Assembly (NCBI GenBank): GCA_964502775.1
Contig: CAZCYE010000085.1
Coordinates: 1-6,101, forward strand
Length of the DNA stretch: 6,101 nt
Source of the DNA: CAZCYE01 sp964502775
GTDB lineage: Bacteria > Actinomycetota > Acidimicrobiia > IMCC26256 > PALSA-555
Direction: 5' to 3'
In this document: piece after piece, positions 6,094-6,101 of the stretch
Layout of the letters: every line of letters begins with the position of its first letter
Position numbering within the stretch: position 1 is the stretch's first letter
Translations under genes and position numbers: made by a program
Notes under the pieces: generated by a model
Databases searched by the model: none
What the model saw: only the letters and a program-made list of their open reading frames with translations
Told to the model about the DNA's origin: nothing

Positions 6094-6101
6094 CACCTCC
6101 T

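Noticed and set aside
6060..6101. AGGAGGTG on the minus strand as a Shine-Dalgarno of a minus-strand gene reading into the window
   Set aside because: No start codon lies at proper spacing (the nearest ATG is about 14 nt away) and no supported minus-strand coding frame follows through the glycosyltransferase.

Overview
The window is GC-rich with strong G/C preference at third codon positions and dense, compact genes. It also has a GTG start and a small ORF that looks leaderless. Together with the protein types this suggests a high-GC actinobacterium, possibly of an Acidimicrobiia-like lineage; that placement is inference, as there is no rRNA or other marker gene.

Layout, left to right. Positions 1-138 hold the 3' end of an unrecognised plus-strand gene. 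It converges, with 15 bp between stop codons, on a minus-strand gene for a membrane-anchored EAL-domain cyclic-di-GMP phosphodiesterase (154-1434). After a 108 bp gap comes a minus-strand fatty acid desaturase of the Des/DesA acyl-lipid type (1543-2613). Upstream of it is a very GC-rich low-complexity stretch (2614-2750). Next is a minus-strand amylo-alpha-1,6-glucosidase-like glycogen debranching protein (2751 to about 4868). A plus-strand GT4 glycosyltransferase (4933-6015) diverges from it. The glycosyltransferase 3' end contains a sigma70-like promoter reading into a 16-codon ORF with four consecutive Leu codons. A strong hairpin starting on its stop codon and a Shine-Dalgarno-complementary tract follow, and then the window ends.

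The three minus-strand genes run in the same direction and could form one transcript (debranching enzyme, then desaturase, then EAL protein). The debranching enzyme stop codon even overlaps an in-frame ATG of the desaturase frame (ATGA at 2751-2754). The debranching enzyme and GT4 form a divergent carbohydrate pair, plausibly acting on alpha-glucan or a related storage or compatible-solute glycoside. Desaturase and EAL protein would affect membrane fluidity and second-messenger level. A common stress or storage theme is inference only.

The most notable element is at the right edge (about 5971-6101). It has the architecture of a peptide-leader attenuator: promoter, tiny ORF with a Leu run, an 11-bp-stem hairpin, and a CCACCTCCT tract. 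The gene it would control is outside the window. No stretch over 300 bp lacks a gene. I see no tRNA, rRNA, CRISPR, insertion sequence or integrase.
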